The notes beneath the pieces were generated by a model. The model did no database searches. It saw nothing but the letters and a program-made list of their open reading frames with translations, and was not told the DNA's origin. From NCBI GenBank assembly GCA_018401435.1, contig JAGYJW010000007.1, forward strand, positions 124,001 to 188,000: DNA of 64,000 nt, written 5' to 3'. The DNA comes from Deltaproteobacteria bacterium. Its GTDB lineage: Bacteria > Myxococcota_A > UBA796 > UBA2385. Within the stretch, counting starts at the first letter, position 1, and the number at the start of each line of letters is the position of its first letter. Shown piece after piece: positions 47,202 to 57,309 of this stretch. Both the position numbers and the translations under genes were made by a program.

Positions 47202-48308
47202 GTGCTGAACATCTTCCTCATCCCCTACACCTGGCTGCGCCACTTCGCGATGGCGCTCTGGTGCGGTGTGGCTGGCTTGCTGGCCTGGTTTGCGGTGCTC
47301 AGCCTCATCGTATCGGGCAAGGTCTACTGGCCCCCCGACGCCGACGGCCCCACCCTGATGGTCTGCGTGTCGGCGGCGGTGGCCATGGCCGCCATCGCCG
47401 GCGAGGGCAGCCTGCGGCGGCTGGGTCCCCTGGGGCAGCTCTGGCGCATCGCGCTGACCGGCGCCCTGTCGGCCTTCTTCACGTCGATCTGGTACGCCTT
47501 CTGGCATGCGATGGCCGGCAGCCTGCTCTTTTCGGGAGACCAGTGGGCGGAGGACGCCGCCGACGCCTCGCTGGTCAGCCTGACCTTCCGAATCGGCGCC
47601 TTTGCCATGGGCGGGCTGGGCAGCGGCTGCGCCGTGCTCATGCTGCGCATCATCGACGGAGTGAGCGGAGAGGCCTTGCGCCGCCGCGCGGCCAAGAAGC
47701 GCCAAGAGTCCGGCCTGGCGCCCATTCCCCACATCCCGCGCACCAACCCCAGCTTCTTGTCCCACCTCGCCGGCGGCCTGGCCGCGGGCCTCGCGGCGGG
47801 CATGTGCTGGCACCTGCTGGGCAGCGGCTACGAGTACTTCAGCGGCGATCTCTACCTCGCTGGGGCGGGCATGGGCCTCGCCTGGGGCTTCACCTTCGGT
47901 TTGCTCACCTGGACCGTGCCCGACGAGCTCTATGCCGGCTGGGTGCGGGTGCTCTCGGACTACCGCTATGGGCGGCGCATCCCGGTGGACGCCTTGGATG
48001 GATCCGCAAAAGAGCGCTTTGTTGGCCATTTTCCGCGCGGTCTCGACCTCTATCTGCCCGCCGAGACCGCCGTGTCCGAGCTGCATGTCTCGGTCGCGGT
48101 AGATGGCAAGCGCCAATACAAGGCCCGTGGCCTGACCCTGCAGCCCACGCTGGTGCGGCGCTTCCTGGAGCGCATCAACCTGCGCTACGACCCCCAGCGG
48201 CCCGCCCCCTTGGAGACCCGGCTCAGCTCGGGCGACCGAATCTTCCTGGGCGAGGGCGACCAGCAGACCGAGCTGGAATTCATCATGCTGCCGCGGGAGG
48301 AGCGGTGA
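47202..48308 (+). CDS. Polytopic membrane protein with a C-terminal FHA-like module
   Basis: A 368-residue protein with about six hydrophobic segments (residues about 10-40, 48-66, 82-104, 130-150, 188-210 and 213-233). The C-terminal 120 residues are soluble and end in LSSGDRIFLGEGDQQTELEFIML, reminiscent of the last strands of FHA domains. The GTG at 47202 is the only good start. The stop overlaps the following vWA lipoprotein gene (GTGA, 48305-48308), so the two are co-translated. Function is unknown; the location suggests envelope signalling. Confidence 0.65.
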   Translation: MLNIFLIPYTWLRHFAMALWCGVAGLLAWFAVLSLIVSGKVYWPPDADGPTLMVCVSAAVAMAAIAGEGSLRRLGPLGQLWRIALTGALSAFFTSIWYAFWHAMAGSLLFSGDQWAEDAADASLVSLTFRIGAFAMGGLGSGCAVLMLRIIDGVSGEALRRRAAKKRQESGLAPIPHIPRTNPSFLSHLAGGLAAGLAAGMCWHLLGSGYEYFSGDLYLAGAGMGLAWGFTFGLLTWTVPDELYAGWVRVLSDYRYGRRIPVDALDGSAKERFVGHFPRGLDLYLPAETAVSELHVSVAVDGKRQYKARGLTLQPTLVRRFLERINLRYDPQRPAPLETRLSSGDRIFLGEGDQQTELEFIMLPREER

Positions 48309-49759
48309 AGGCCCTCCTCGTCCTGCTGCTGCTGGCCCTGGTGGGCTGCGGGGCCGACTCCCTGGTGCTGATCCCCGGCACCACCACCCGGGTGGGTCCG
48401 GTCAGCCAGGAGAAAGGCACCGAGCTGGAGCTGCGCATCTTCCGCGAGGTCTCGGAGTGCGTGGGCGCCTATATCGCCGGCTCCAAGGACGACTGGGAGC
48501 GCCTGAGCCTCTGCTTGCCCCATGTGGACCGCGCCGCCGGCGAGGTGCGCCTGGGCTACCAATTCCGCAAGGACGGCGAGGTGGTGGCCCTCCCCGTGTC
48601 CAAGGACCAGCTCACCGTCATCCACCAGGGCACCATCATTCAGTCCGGGCGGGATGGGCAGGACTTCACCGTCATCCCCCACGATCCCCAGCAGGTGAAC
48701 CAGCTCTACGTGCTGCTCATCGACGGGTCCAGCTCCATGGCCGAGATGGCCAACCAGAAGCTCAACCGCATGGAGCAGGTCAAGGCCGCCCTGCGCTTGC
48801 GGGAGGTGCAGGACGCCTTCTTCCCCGACGAGGTGAAGACCGGTGTGCTGCTGATGCAGTTCACCAGCGGCGAGCCCCAGCCCGTCGGCGGCCAGATCAC
48901 CCTGCTCGAAAACCGGCGCCAGTACCTGGATGCCGTCTCCCAGCTCCAGGTGCTCAGCGGCTTCACCCACTTCTACGACGCCGTCGCCTGGGCCGTGGGC
49001 CCCATGCTGGATGTCGAAGCCATTCGCCGCTTCGTCGAGGTCCAGGACATGGCCATCACCGTCATCGCCCTGACGGATGGCTTCAACAACCTCAAGGGGG
49101 CAGACGTCTGCCGGGACAATGCCACCCGCCTCGAAGGCCTCATCCGCATGCTCAAGGACGTGCAGGAGGCCGAAGGCACACGCCTGGTGCGCCGGCCCCG
49201 CGTCTATACGGTGGGCCTGGGCAAGCCCATCCGCCCCAGCTTCGAGCTGCCCGACGACTGGGACCAGCGGGTCAAGCCCAAGGATCTCTGTGGGCGCTTC
49301 GCCGAACGCCGCATCGACTCCGACCTTGAAGTGCGGGGAATCGACAACCCCAGCCTGCTCTGGATCGCCCGGGCGGGCAATGGCGACGCCTTCGTCAAGC
49401 AGGGTCGGGACGGCCTGGGCGAGGCCTTCGCAAGCTCTGCTGCGCGTCGATATGGCTGGTTTGAGGTGCGTTACCGGGTGGACCCCTTCTATCTTCGGCG
49501 GGCCTTCACCACCCGGCTGCGGCTCACCAGCTACCACAGCGCCGAGGCCACGGTGCGCTTGCATCCCAGCGCCTGGCTGGACGCCCCGCCGGGCAAGGTC
49601 GGCGAAGATGGCTGGACGGGCCCCCGCAGCTATGGCCACACCATGGTTGTGCTCACGCCCCTGCTCAGCCTGTTGATCGCCCTGGGTTATGTGGGCGCCG
49701 CCGGCTTCAATACGCGCCGGGCCCTCTTCGGGCGCACCCGTCGGCGAAAGCGCGGCTGA
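48305..49759 (+). CDS. vWA-domain lipoprotein with C-terminal membrane anchor
   Basis: A 484-residue lipoprotein (lipobox LVGCGA, Cys about residue 15; GTG start overlapping the upstream stop). A vWA domain from about residue 135 has the MIDAS motif LLIDGSSSM (DxSxS) and ALTDGFNNL. Near the C-terminus is a transmembrane segment (TPLLSLLIALGYVGAAGF) followed by a cluster of Arg/Lys, so the protein would cross or anchor in the inner membrane as well. The longer frame open to 47261 is a shadow of the previous gene. It is followed 21 bp later by the kinase gene. Confidence 0.8.
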   Translation: MKALLVLLLLALVGCGADSLVLIPGTTTRVGPVSQEKGTELELRIFREVSECVGAYIAGSKDDWERLSLCLPHVDRAAGEVRLGYQFRKDGEVVALPVSKDQLTVIHQGTIIQSGRDGQDFTVIPHDPQQVNQLYVLLIDGSSSMAEMANQKLNRMEQVKAALRLREVQDAFFPDEVKTGVLLMQFTSGEPQPVGGQITLLENRRQYLDAVSQLQVLSGFTHFYDAVAWAVGPMLDVEAIRRFVEVQDMAITVIALTDGFNNLKGADVCRDNATRLEGLIRMLKDVQEAEGTRLVRRPRVYTVGLGKPIRPSFELPDDWDQRVKPKDLCGRFAERRIDSDLEVRGIDNPSLLWIARAGNGDAFVKQGRDGLGEAFASSAARRYGWFEVRYRVDPFYLRRAFTTRLRLTSYHSAEATVRLHPSAWLDAPPGKVGEDGWTGPRSYGHTMVVLTPLLSLLIALGYVGAAGFNTRRALFGRTRRRKRG

Positions 49760-49780
49760 GCGCGACCGCGGCCCGGGCGG

Positions 49781-52158
49781 TTGCCGCTGGGGCAGCCCGT
49801 CGCATACCATCGGTCATCCCCGCGCCCCCTGGACGCCCCCCTGGCACGCTTCATCGGCAACTACGAGGTCCTCTCCGAGCTTGGCGCGGGCCACTTCGGT
49901 ACGGTCTACCTCGCGGTGGGCGATGTGCCGGGCCGGGGCATGCAGCCCGGACGGCGGCGCCTGGTCGCCATCAAGAAGCTCAAGAACACCCGCGACCCCG
50001 AGTCCTTGCGGTTGCTGCTGCAGGAATTCGCGCTGCTGGACCAGGTCAAGCACCGCAGCATCGTGCGGGTCTTTGAATATCTCGAGGCCGAACAGGCCGT
50101 GGTCATGGAGCATATCCACGGCGTGACCTTGCGCCGGGTGCTCGATGAGCTCGAAAAGGCGCGCGAACAGTTCTTTCTGGAGGCGGCGGTCGAGATCGGC
50201 GCCGAGATCGCCGACGCGCTCTACCACGCCTACACCACGCCTGGGGACAACGGCGACGCCCTGCAGTTGGTGCACCGGGACCTCAAGCCCGACAACGTGA
50301 TGCTGACCCCCCAGGGCGAGGTCAAGATCCTGGACTGGGGGCTGGCCCGGGTGGACAACGCCGACTTCCGCCGGGAGTCCCGCGACCGCCTGCGCGGCAC
50401 CCTCATGTATATGTCGCCCGAGCAGGCCCTCAACCGCGATGTAGACCACCGCTCCGACCTCTTCGCCCTGGGCCTCATCCTGCACGAGCTGCTGATGGGG
50501 CGGCCGGTCTATGGGGTGCCCGAAGGCGCGATGGACCCCCTGGCTGCGGCGATGCGGGCCATCGAAGGCGGCGATACCTCCCGCGCCTGCGCCGATCTCG
50601 AGGCCACCATGCCGGCGGTGGGGCCGATCATCACGCGGGCCCTTCAGCCCCGGCCCGAAGACCGCTACCGAAACGGCCAGGATCTGCTGGTAGAGCTGCG
50701 CCGGTCGCTGTACCGGGACCGCGGCGCCTATCTGCAGGAATTCTGCGAGTTCTTCTTCGGGACCCTCTACGATCCTGGCCCTGCGCCCACCCTGGACGGG
50801 GCCCGCACCAGCGGGCGGGGGCAGCGCCTCTCCATCGAGGAGCGCCTTCGACGCTCGATGGCAGAAGACGGGCCGCCGGCGGGTTCTGCTGATCCCGCCC
50901 CCCGCGACCGTCCGCCGCCTGGGGTCGCCGCCTTGCGCTCCAGCGCGGGCCGCGCGGCCGCCCCGTCCGCATCCCCCCCCCGGGCACCCCAATCCTCAGG
51001 AGCAGAGATGGCTGGCCAAGGTTCTTCCGGCAATGGCCCCCCCCGGCCACCGGTGGGCGGCGGCGCCTCTCGGGCGGCCCCCTTCAAGCCCGGCGGCCCC
51101 CCTGCGCCCAGCCCCCGCAAGGCCCTGGGCAACCGGCGGCCCGACGAGACGGGCATGCTGGAGATGGTGCCGCTGCGGGACGATGACGACGAGGCCTCCT
51201 CCGATGGCGATCCCAGCGCCACCGCCTTCTTCGCCATCCCGGCCCCGGGACCGAGCGGGCGCGCCCATGGCGGCCCCGCCCATGAGCCCACGTGGCCAGC
51301 GCCGCCGCCCCCCAGCGGGTCGGCTGCAAATGCCGCCCTCGCCGCCTCTCCACCCTGGGCCTCCGCCCATGCCCGGCGGGCCGCGCGCCGCCCCCGCCGA
51401 TGGGCGGCCCGCCCATGGCACCCCCGATGGGCCCGCCCATGGGGGCGCCGCCCATGGGGCCGCCGATGGGCCCGATGGGTGGCCAGCCGCCGATGATCCA
51501 GGGCCCCATCGCCGGCTATGGCGGGGCCCAGACCCCCTTCCAGGTGCAAGGCCCCCAGCCCGGAGATGCCGGCGCCGCAAGCGACAAGGGCCGCACCCAG
51601 TCGCACCGCGTCTATGCGCTGGTCCTGGGCGTGGTCTTCCTGGTGGGCGTCGCCACCCTGGCGGCGGTGTGGCTGCGGCCGGGCAAGGGCGGGGTGGAGG
51701 GCGGCGAGACCGTCGCGACCAACAGCACCGCCCCGGTGGTCAATACCACCACCGAAAAGAAGCCCAGGTCCAAGGCCCGACGAGGCGACACGGGAGAACC
51801 AGCCGCCGCGCCTGAACCCCGGCGCAGCCCGCCTTCGGGGGGCGGCTCCAAGAAGAGCTCCGGTGGCAGCACCGCTGCGGCCTCCTCGGCCCCGCCCGCC
51901 CCGCGCACCACCAGCAACCCGGCCAGCCTCACCATCACCCTGGCGGGCGCTGCGGGGATCTCCGGCGTCGAGGTCTCGTGCCCCAGCGGCTTCCGCGATC
52001 GCAAGTCGATCTCGTCGGGGCCCGTGGTCTTCTCGGGTGTACCCAAGGAGGCCTGCACCCTCTTCTTCCGGGGGGCGGCCATGGCCAAGTACTACCCGGT
52101 CTCCGGCGGTCAGAACCTCAACTGCACCATCTCGGGCACCCAGGGACTCTGCAACTGA
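49781..52158 (+). CDS. Transmembrane Ser/Thr protein kinase with extracytoplasmic sensor (frame changes in Pro-rich linker)
   Basis: An eukaryotic-like kinase of about 790 residues. Its catalytic domain (about 28-300) has the P-loop GAGHFGTVYLA, catalytic Lys VAIKKL, HRDLKPDNVM, DWG in place of DFG, and the RGTLMYMSPEQ activation loop. A long Pro/Gly/Met-rich linker follows. The frame changes near 51245-51265 and 51380-51400, and only joined frames give the membrane helix (VYALVLGVVFLVGVATLAAVWL) and the Ser-rich outer domain. The start is a TTG at 49781. It sits next to FHA and vWA genes and the eCIS ATPase, so it may regulate secretion; that is inference. Confidence 0.85.
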
Positions 52159-52196
52159 CCCCGTGATAGGCTTCGGTCCTCCTCGGAGTGCCACCG

Positions 52197-54149
52197 ATGT
52201 TGATGCGGGTCCTGTGCTGCCTTCTCGTCTCCTTCCTGAGCTTCGCTTCGGCGCCGGCCCTGGCTGAGGAAGCCCTGAGCTTCGACGCGGATCCCCGCCT
52301 CGAGAAAAAGAAAGACAAGAAGACCGAAGAAGAGAAGTCCGAAGAAGAGAAGAAGGTCGAGGCCGAAGAAGAGCGCAAGCGCCGCGAGCTTGTCGCCCGG
52401 GTCATCGTGCTCAAGTGGCGCGGCAAGGACACGGACTACGCTGACGAGACCCTGCGCCGCAACGTGCGCAGTCGGATCGCCCGCCCCGAGGCCTGGTTCT
52501 TCCCCGAGGTCGACCTCTACCAGAACGGGCGCAAGGTGCCCGATCGCACGGTGATCCCGGCCAACCAGCCCGCCATCGTGCCCGACAGCAGCGTGCCCGC
52601 CATCGACCAGCGCTCGGTGGAGGTGCTCAGCCTGCCCTGGAATGCCTACGCCAATGCCGACTGGTACCGGGTGGCCGACAGCCTGCGCCTGCTGTCCTCT
52701 GGCCTGTGGTTCATCGACCGGGTCGAGCTGCGCCGCCCGCTGTTCATGCTCTATGCGGCCATCGGCTATGCCTCGGCAAATGCCGACAACGGTGGCCCGC
52801 CCTTCTTCGAGGTCATCGGCGGCCAGACCGTCAACTACTACTACTATATGGCCGCCTTGCTGGCCTACCAGGAGCCCGGCCTGACGGGCAACCTGGCGCC
52901 CTTTCCCGAAGCCAAGAACCCCATCGAATATATCCGCTCCCAGCTCGAACAGGGTGCATTCCCTTCCTTGAAGCTGGACTTTGAGCAGGAGAACGCCTAC
53001 GACGCCGAGACCTTCAACAACGAATACGAGGTCTTGATCAACGGGCTGCCCATCTCGCTGGACGCCAACGCCCGCAGCGACATCTTCCTGGGCCGCACCG
53101 ACGTCTACCTCAAGCGCAAGGACACCGGCCACGGCCTGTCCGAGCGCATCGAGGTCACCAAGCTGGAGGACAAGGCCTACTTCGTGCGCGATGTGGCCCG
53201 GAAGCGCATGGGCATCGAGTTCATCGACCAGCTCTTCCTCAACCCCAACGCCTGCCTGCCCGAGGTCGACGGCGACATCCTCAACTTCCTGGCCATCTAC
53301 CAGAAGCTGCACGACAAGGCCGACGTCTACATTGCGGTCCCCTACAAGGGCAACCCCAACAAGGTCTGGATCTGGCAATACGACCGGCGGCGGGCCCAGC
53401 TCAAATATGTGGGCGGCGGCGCGGACGGCTTCCCGGTGCGCTTCGCCTTCCTGTTCAGCACGGGCATCCTCTACAACGGGGCCAGCCCGGCCATCGACGC
53501 CGACCTCTCCGACGAAGACAGCCTGGCCCCCGACGATGTGGCCAATAGCAACCGCTTCTCGGTGGACAAAGAGCCGGCCACCATCCCCTTCGACTTCGAG
53601 CTGCGGCTGCACTACAACCGCCTGATGGTCAACTTTGGCGCAGAGTTCGGCTACAACGCCGGAAAGAACGCGAAGTGGCAGGAGTATTACCAGACCCCCG
53701 GCAAGCAGAAGGAGGAGGACATCCACACGGCGCGGCTGTCAGACTGCCAGCAGAATGACGACGGCAGCTTCACCTGCGCCGACATCGCCGATGTCTTCAA
53801 CCGGCGGCAGTTCAACCGCCACCTCTACCTGGGCGCGGGCATCGTGCTGGGGCGGGACGCGGGCATCGGCTTCGGGCCGCGCTTCGCCTTTCAGTGGGGC
53901 TGGCTGAACATCCCCCACGCCTTCCAGCCCACCCTGCACTTTGGCTGGGCGATTCAGCCCCCCATCGGCAACTTCGGCGGGCGCTTCCGGCCGATGATCG
54001 ATCTCGACCTGCGCGGCGGCGTCGCCATCGCCCGACAGCGCAGCCTTCAGTACGACCTGGTCGAGGCCACCAAGAACAACTCCGAAAAAGAGGAGCGTCT
54101 GGTCGAAGAGGTGCTGGGTGCCAACCTCGGAGTGGGCTTCACCTTCTGA
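52197..54149 (+). CDS. Outer-membrane-like exported protein with acidic coiled stretch
   Basis: A 650-residue protein with a signal peptide (SFASAPALA), a short Lys/Glu-rich helical stretch (EKKKDKKTEEEKSEEEKKV), a domain of mixed fold, and a C-terminal part with alternating amphipathic strands ending in ANLGVGFTF with the terminal Phe typical of outer-membrane barrels. The ATG at 52197 has GGAG upstream; an earlier GTG at 52188 is also possible. It lies 39 bp after the kinase gene and is followed 52 bp later by an exported-protein gene. No family is recognised. Confidence 0.65.
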   Translation: MLMRVLCCLLVSFLSFASAPALAEEALSFDADPRLEKKKDKKTEEEKSEEEKKVEAEEERKRRELVARVIVLKWRGKDTDYADETLRRNVRSRIARPEAWFFPEVDLYQNGRKVPDRTVIPANQPAIVPDSSVPAIDQRSVEVLSLPWNAYANADWYRVADSLRLLSSGLWFIDRVELRRPLFMLYAAIGYASANADNGGPPFFEVIGGQTVNYYYYMAALLAYQEPGLTGNLAPFPEAKNPIEYIRSQLEQGAFPSLKLDFEQENAYDAETFNNEYEVLINGLPISLDANARSDIFLGRTDVYLKRKDTGHGLSERIEVTKLEDKAYFVRDVARKRMGIEFIDQLFLNPNACLPEVDGDILNFLAIYQKLHDKADVYIAVPYKGNPNKVWIWQYDRRRAQLKYVGGGADGFPVRFAFLFSTGILYNGASPAIDADLSDEDSLAPDDVANSNRFSVDKEPATIPFDFELRLHYNRLMVNFGAEFGYNAGKNAKWQEYYQTPGKQKEEDIHTARLSDCQQNDDGSFTCADIADVFNRRQFNRHLYLGAGIVLGRDAGIGFGPRFAFQWGWLNIPHAFQPTLHFGWAIQPPIGNFGGRFRPMIDLDLRGGVAIARQRSLQYDLVEATKNNSEKEERLVEEVLGANLGVGFTF

Positions 54150-54201
54150 CGCAGCCGAATTGCTCGGTTAGGGTTTGGGGAAGCACGGACCCGGAGGTCA
54201 G

Positions 54202-55110
54202 ATGCTCGCCCCTACCCTCTTCCTCGCCACCGCCCTCGCCCAGGCCGCCCCCGCGTCCCCCGCGGACGGCGGCTTGACCTTCCAGTGGAAGCCCGGCGAG
54301 ACGGTGAGCTACCTCGCCGAGATGGCCATCGACAGCCCCACGGTGCTCTGGCTCTATGGTCGAGAGAACGCGCAGGCGCGCTTCTTTCGCATCGAGATGG
54401 CCGCCCGATACGACTGTAGCGGCGGGCCCAAGGGCAAAGAGGTCCTGCTCAGCTGCAGCATCCCCGAGGTTCGCATGGGGGGCACCGCGGTCAGCACCGA
54501 CCAGGACCAAGTCCCTCAGATCCTCACCGAGTACCAGGCCCTGCTGAAGTCGGCGACCCTCGAGATCGTGCTGCGCCCTGACGGCCACATCAAGCTGGTG
54601 GACATCGAAGGCATGCCCCAGGACCTGATCCGCGAAAACGACATCCACGAGATGATCCGGCAGCTTGTGCGACGCTCCGTCTCGCCCCTCGGCATGCAGA
54701 CCCCCAAGGGCGGCGCCGACCCCGGCCGGTCCTGGCGCCACAAGGGCCCGCCCGCCTTCTTGGAGTTGATCTCCAAGTACGGCAGCTCGGGCGGCATGCG
54801 CTACGAGTACGCGGTTGCGGGCGAGAAAGGCGGCATCACCGCGATCACCGCCGAGGGTGAGGCCATGGTCGCCACCACCGCCCAGCGCGAGGCCGGCATC
54901 CCGGCCTCCCTCAGCATGGTGGCCAACGGCAGCTACCGCTTCGACACCGGCGCGGGCCAGCTGGCCTATGCCGAGGTCGAGGTCAGCGGGCTCACCACCG
55001 CCAGCTACTCGCTGCCGGGCAGCCAGCAGGGCTATGGCTTTGGCGCCCGCATGATGCGCATCAACGCAGACGGGTCGATCGAGGGCGTCGAAGGCCCGAT
55101 TCAGCCCTGA
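54202..55110 (+). CDS. Exported protein of unknown function
   Basis: A 302-residue protein with a short signal peptide (LAPTLFLATALAQAAP). The body alternates polar and hydrophobic strands and could be a beta-rich periplasmic or outer-membrane-associated domain. GGAGG precedes the ATG at 54202. It converges with the eCIS ATPase gene at 55117, only 6 bp away, and is the last gene of the signalling cluster. No family is recognised. Confidence 0.65.
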   Translation: MLAPTLFLATALAQAAPASPADGGLTFQWKPGETVSYLAEMAIDSPTVLWLYGRENAQARFFRIEMAARYDCSGGPKGKEVLLSCSIPEVRMGGTAVSTDQDQVPQILTEYQALLKSATLEIVLRPDGHIKLVDIEGMPQDLIRENDIHEMIRQLVRRSVSPLGMQTPKGGADPGRSWRHKGPPAFLELISKYGSSGGMRYEYAVAGEKGGITAITAEGEAMVATTAQREAGIPASLSMVANGSYRFDTGAGQLAYAEVEVSGLTTASYSLPGSQQGYGFGARMMRINADGSIEGVEGPIQP

Positions 55111-55116
55111 TCGGAC

Positions 55117-57222
55117 CTACTGCAGCTCCTTGACGCTGTCGTACCACTCGCCGAAGTGCACGCGGCTGACCTGCTTGCCCATCTTGACCATCTCGCGCGC
55201 CACCGCCTCGATGGCGTGCGCCATGCCCACCGGCTTGCCCTCGCGGGCGGCCAGGATGCAGGCGTTGATGGCCGAGCTGACGATGTTGCCACCGGCGATG
55301 ATGAACTGCTCGGCCAGCATGTCGATGTCGAGATCGTCGGACTTGGGCGCGCCGGCGGGGAAGGCCTTGGACCACAGGATGCGCCGCTGCACCGAGGTGG
55401 GCATCGGGAACTCGATGACCGAACCGAAGCGCCGCAAGAAGGCCTCGTCGATATTCTCTTGCAGGTTGGTGGTCAGCACCGCGCAGCCTTCGAAGGTCTC
55501 CATGCGCTGCAGCAAGAAGCTGACCTCCTGGTTGGCGAAGCGGTCCTGCGCCTGCTTCACATCCCCGCGAGATCCGAACAGCGCGTCGGCCTCGTCAAAG
55601 AGGATCACCGCCGTGCCGCCTTCTGCCGCGTCAAATATCTCCTTGAGGTTCTTCTCGGTCTCGCCCACCCAGCGGCTGACCACGCTGGAAAGGTCCACCC
55701 GGTACATGTCCAGCCCCAGCTTGTGGGCGATGACCTCGGCCGCCATGGTCTTGCCGGTGCCCGGCCCGCCGCTGAACAGCGCCTTGACGCCGAAGCCCCG
55801 CGCCCGCACCCGGCTGCCGCCCCACCGGTGGTAGACGGTCTCCTGGTATTTGAGGGTGTCGATGAGGTGTTCGAGCTGGCCCTTGATCTTGTCGGTCAGG
55901 ATCAGGTCTTCCCACCGGTAGCGGGGCACCACACACTCGGCCAGGCCCTTGAATTCCGGCCGGCTGCACTCGCGGGCCGCCGCATATAGGGTGTCGAGGT
56001 TGGGCTCGTGGCCGCCACACTCGGCCTGTGCGCGATCGAGCACCCGCTTGAGCGTGGTGCCGCCGATGCTGTAGAAGCGCTCGGCGATCTCGGTGATCTT
56101 GTGCTCGGTCTCGTCTTCCCAGCCGCGCTCGTCAAAGGCCTGGCGCCAGGCCACCAGGCGCTCGTCCAGATCGGTGCGGTGCACCTGCACGGTCACGCTG
56201 GGGCGGTCGGTGCCCAGCAGCACCTCGATGGCGCGCCGATCCGATCCGCCCACCAGCACGGGAAAGGGCAGGGTGGACAAGGCGCCACCCAGCTGGATGA
56301 CCTGGTTGCGCAGGGCGGGATCCTCGGCGGTGGACAGCACGTTGATCACATAGGGCAGCGCGCCCTCCAGCCGCAGCTCGCGCACCAGATCCCAGGGCTG
56401 GTCGAGGTACTGGGTGCAGCGGCTCATGTCCACGCGCACCAGCTGCCGCCCTGCCGCCCGCGCCACCGCGATGGCCGCGCCTTCGCGCCCGCCCACGGTG
56501 CTGCCCACGATCGCGACCGTGATCTGTTGGGTCAGCCCGCCCGAGATCTCGCCGATGCGGTGCTCCGTGCGATCGGGGATCAGCGGCGCCACATCGGTGG
56601 GCATGGGCGTAAATCCCACCCCTTCGGGCAGGCCGTGGCCTTCCAGCAGCCACTGCAGCAGGCGGCTGCTGGGGTGCACCCGGCGCGAGGTGTGCGTCTC
56701 GGCGCCCTCGGGGGGATCGAGCAGCAGCAGCCGATTCTGGATGAGGGGCGCGCTCTTCATCATGCGCGACTGCAGGGCCAGGCGCTCGATGCGCTGGGTG
56801 CGCAACACCCGGGTGGCCAGGTCCACGGTGAGGAAGGCCTGGTTCAGGTTGTCGTTGAGATAGGCGAAGATCCGGCCGTAGCCGGCGCTGATCTCGGGGG
56901 CGAGGGATAGCAGGATGAGGTCGCGATCATCCTCGTCCAGTTCGAAGGCCTGCCGCAGCCGGCCAAAGCGCCCGGTGGGGTCGTCGCGCTGGGCGGCGCT
57001 CATCGAGATGGCCTGCTCCAGCCCATCGGCCTGCTTGGGCGGGATCTCGATCTCGCCATGCCGCAAGAGCAGCTCGTCCACCTCGTCGTCGGTGATCACC
57101 GAGCCCCAGAACTGCCCCTTGGCGCGCATCGCGGGGCGCTCTCGCTGCCGGCGCACAGCCCGCAACAGGAGGAGGTCGGTCCGGCGCAGCCGGCGCGCCA
57201 GCTCTTCGTAGATCGTGGACAT
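55117..57222 (-). CDS. eCIS AAA+ ATPase (Afp15/Pvc15-like)
   Basis: A 701-residue ATPase with an N-terminal helical/winged region and one C-terminal AAA+ module: Walker A SGGPGTGKTMAAEV (about residues 480-487), Walker B AVILFDEADALFG, the sensor 1 VLTTNLQENID, and the arginine finger in FLRRFGSV. This architecture and its place beside tail genes match the ATPase of extracellular contractile injection systems, which is needed to load or assemble the particle. It lies 87 bp after the DUF4157-like gene and ends the minus-strand operon that begins near 59.8 kb. Confidence 0.93.
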   Translation of the reverse strand: MSTIYEELARRLRRTDLLLLRAVRRQRERPAMRAKGQFWGSVITDDEVDELLLRHGEIEIPPKQADGLEQAISMSAAQRDDPTGRFGRLRQAFELDEDDRDLILLSLAPEISAGYGRIFAYLNDNLNQAFLTVDLATRVLRTQRIERLALQSRMMKSAPLIQNRLLLLDPPEGAETHTSRRVHPSSRLLQWLLEGHGLPEGVGFTPMPTDVAPLIPDRTEHRIGEISGGLTQQITVAIVGSTVGGREGAAIAVARAAGRQLVRVDMSRCTQYLDQPWDLVRELRLEGALPYVINVLSTAEDPALRNQVIQLGGALSTLPFPVLVGGSDRRAIEVLLGTDRPSVTVQVHRTDLDERLVAWRQAFDERGWEDETEHKITEIAERFYSIGGTTLKRVLDRAQAECGGHEPNLDTLYAAARECSRPEFKGLAECVVPRYRWEDLILTDKIKGQLEHLIDTLKYQETVYHRWGGSRVRARGFGVKALFSGGPGTGKTMAAEVIAHKLGLDMYRVDLSSVVSRWVGETEKNLKEIFDAAEGGTAVILFDEADALFGSRGDVKQAQDRFANQEVSFLLQRMETFEGCAVLTTNLQENIDEAFLRRFGSVIEFPMPTSVQRRILWSKAFPAGAPKSDDLDIDMLAEQFIIAGGNIVSSAINACILAAREGKPVGMAHAIEAVAREMVKMGKQVSRVHFGEWYDSVKELQ

Positions 57223-57309
57223 GGGGCGAAGCTCGATGCGGGTGGCTGCCGGGGCGCGGAGGGGCCGGCGCCGCCCGGGCCGCGCGCCATGCCGGGCTCC
57301 GCCGCGTCC

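Noticed and set aside
45128..47221. A 697-codon frame in the same region as the FHA-like gene
   Set aside because: Arg/Pro/Gly/Ala-rich shadow of the FHA-like gene in another frame.
47261..48304. Upstream extension of the vWA lipoprotein gene at 48305
   Set aside because: It is an Arg-rich shadow of the membrane-protein gene; the GTG at 48305 begins a clear lipoprotein signal.
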